From assembly GCA_034431315.1 (NCBI GenBank), contig DAOUDK010000029.1, forward strand, positions 1 through 6,599: a stretch of DNA of 6,599 nucleotides. Direction: 5' to 3'. Below, piece after piece: positions 6,071-6,599 of this stretch (positions are counted from its first letter, which is position 1; each line of letters opens with the position of its first letter). Source of the DNA: JAUWOY01 sp034431315. Its GTDB lineage: Bacteria > Chloroflexota > Anaerolineae > VGOG01. Position numbers and translations under genes: made by a program. Under the pieces are notes generated by a model that did not search any database, had not been told where the DNA came from, and saw only the letters and a program-made list of their open reading frames with translations.

Positions 6071-6076
6071 ATACCA
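6068..6076 (-). promoter_or_regulatory. Extended -10 promoter of the 72-aa/GIIKGD operon
   Basis: The minus strand reads TGGTATACT, an extended -10 box. The same nine bases occur in the promoter of the 504-aa gene, and the similarity continues upstream: CCTATTTGGTATACT here against CCTATTGTGGTATACT there. Seventeen bases upstream is ACGGAT, a poor -35. The inverted repeat ATACC-N5-GGTAT (6071-6085) overlaps the box. Two TGACG words 11 bp apart (6120-6116 and 6109-6105) lie further upstream. Confidence 0.6.
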
Positions 6077-6151
6077 AATAGGTATCAGTTATCCGTTAGA
6101 AAAGCGTCAGAGAAACGTCAAAGTTCCTTAAGATTCCGTCATTTGGCAGCG

Positions 6152-6188
6152 AATCCTTCGACAGGGCTCAGAACAGGTTTCAAGGATT
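6152..6188. repeat. CCTTCGACAGGGCTCAG-type intergenic repeat element
   Basis: AATCCTT (6152-6158) and AAGGATT (6182-6188) pair perfectly, enclosing CGACAGGGCTCAGAACAGG. The core CCTTCGACA(A/G)GCTCAG(G) is, from memory, a frequent dispersed element between genes in Chloroflexota and several other environmental lineages. Copies usually occur as facing pairs, and partial facing copies are present here (TTGCCCTGAGC at 6298-6308 and CTGCCGAAGGG at 6358-6368). Confidence 0.55.
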
Positions 6189-6203
6189 GGGCGAATTCGT
6201 GCT

Positions 6204-6218
6204 GAATCGCCTAGATTC
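6204..6218. repeat. Short inverted repeat GAATC-N5-GATTC
   Basis: GAATC (6204-6208) and GATTC (6214-6218) flank a 5-base centre. It is one of several GAATC/GATTC words in 6132-6236, next to the palindrome CGAATTCG at 6192-6199. It may belong to the dispersed element rather than be a binding site. Confidence 0.35.
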
Positions 6219-6254
6219 GTTCAATCCATAGATTCCGCGGCTCACAAAAGCAAA

Positions 6255-6276
6255 CAGCGGATCTGGCGATCCGCTG
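6255..6276. repeat. Perfect 9-bp hairpin with TGGC loop
   Basis: CAGCGGATC (6255-6263) and GATCCGCTG (6268-6276) form a perfect stem around a 4-base loop. There is no T tract on either side, so it is not a terminator. It stands at the edge of the larger inverted-repeat block that follows and resembles one arm of a REP-type element. Confidence 0.75.
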
Positions 6277-6280
6277 CGAG

Positions 6281-6378
6281 CCTGTTGGATCTGACGCTTG
6301 CCCTGAGCGGCTCGACTGAGCGTTCGACCCAGCTCACGCCGAGGGCACGCCAAAGTCCTGCCGAAGGGATCCAGCAGG
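6281..6378. repeat. Nested imperfect inverted repeat, about 98 bp
   Basis: The outer arms CCTGTTGGATC (6281-6291) and GATCCAGCAGG (6368-6378) match at 10 of 11 positions, the exception being a G-T pair. Inside are TGCCCT (6299-6304) with AGGGCA (6342-6347) and GGC (6309-6311) with GCC (6338-6340); the centre carries GCTC-N4-GAGC (6310-6321). The block can fold into a long rod on either strand. It could be a small non-autonomous element or a structured RNA; I see no gene in it. Confidence 0.6.
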
Positions 6379-6410
6379 AGCAGGCTGTAATCTACTGAGA
6401 TTCGTTGTCA

Positions 6411-6540
6411 TTGTGGTTGGGCTGGAATAAGACGTGAAGGGAGGAGATGTGTTTGAGGATTTGTGATGAGCAAGTGTTAGGAGTGGGTTAGAGCTTTGAG
6501 GATTATGAAGAGGATCAATGCTAAGGGGAGAGGTTTAATG
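6411..6540 (+). other. Extremely C-poor, G-rich tract without an established gene
   Basis: In these 130 bases I count 53 G and only 6 C on the plus strand. The tract includes GG-rich clusters (GTGGTTGGGCTGG at 6413-6425) and a 10-bp direct repeat TTTGAGGATT (6452-6461 and 6495-6504). No frame is open through it, and no terminator or promoter is convincing. The flanks return abruptly to balanced composition. Confidence 0.7.
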
Positions 6541-6599
6541 GGGAAACCGTCAAAGCTGACAGTACGCCGTTTTGGCTCTTTCGAGCCTCTTGGCGGCTC
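6505..6599 (+). CDS. Possible 5' end of a divergent gene cut by the window edge
   Basis: A plus-strand frame is open from 6481 to the window end. It offers ATG at 6505 (weak GAGG upstream) or ATG at 6538 (GGGGAGAGG upstream at 6525-6533). From the second ATG the product would begin MGKPSKLTVRRFGSFEPLGG; the first adds MKRINAKGRGL. Basic, hydrophilic residues give no family. The same bases form a hairpin (6565-6595), which favours a non-coding alternative. Only about 30 codons are visible, so this is a candidate only. Confidence 0.22.
   Translation, partial: MKRINAKGRGLMGKPSKLTVRRFGSFEPLGG
6565..6595. repeat. Two-part hairpin at the window edge
   Basis: CGCC (6565-6568) pairs with GGCG (6592-6595). 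After a small internal loop, GGCTC (6574-6578) pairs with GAGCC (6583-6587) around a TTTC loop. No T tract follows within the window. It may be the start of a further repeat element or of a structured RNA. Confidence 0.45.

Noticed and set aside
6438..6490. Very short frames after GGGAGGAG near 6448
   Set aside because: The ATG at 6446 lies only two bases from the GGAGG, and the frames end after 14 codons or fewer; nothing supports translation.

Overview
The window is bacterial. It carries four protein-coding genes, all on the minus strand, so transcription runs from high to low coordinates. Each reading frame has a Shine-Dalgarno-like sequence (strong GGAGG in three, a weaker AAAGGGG in the first), and three of the four products begin with a signal peptide. 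The organism looks like an uncultured member of the Chloroflexota or a similar lineage. This rests on remembered resemblance of the repeat modules and of the 72-aa protein to Chloroflexota sequences, and on a CCTTCGACAGGGCTCAG-type intergenic element. It is a moderate-to-low confidence guess, because no marker gene is present.

Layout in transcription order. Positions 6599-6012 hold no established gene. They contain a strongly C-depleted tract, a cluster of nested inverted repeats, a terminator-like hairpin and a likely extended -10 promoter. Then come a 72-aa cytoplasmic conserved protein (6011-5793), a 142-aa secreted protein made almost only of ten GIIKGD repeats (5737-5309), and a 1085-aa secreted multidomain protein (5106-1849). 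A strong 13-bp hairpin terminator (1782-1815) follows. A well-formed sigma-70 promoter (1673-1701) then drives a 504-aa secreted paralogue of the N-terminal half of the 1085-aa protein (1610-96). A weak hairpin plus a T8 tract lies after it.

The first three genes probably form one unit, since no convincing T-tract terminator separates them, although the 202-nt gap before the 1085-aa gene leaves room for another signal. The two large proteins share four successive beta-rich repeats. Each repeat begins with an LP or AP-like strand, followed by a GW/VQN core and then a G(Y/W)(V/I/L)G(A/S)A strand. Only the larger protein continues into carboxypeptidase-regulatory/Cna-B-like modules and a DxDxDG loop. 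The reading offered here is a cell-surface or extracellular-matrix locus: two modular adhesin or scaffold-like proteins plus a short repeat polymer. No enzyme, anchor motif or secretion machinery is visible, so the role is inferred from architecture only.
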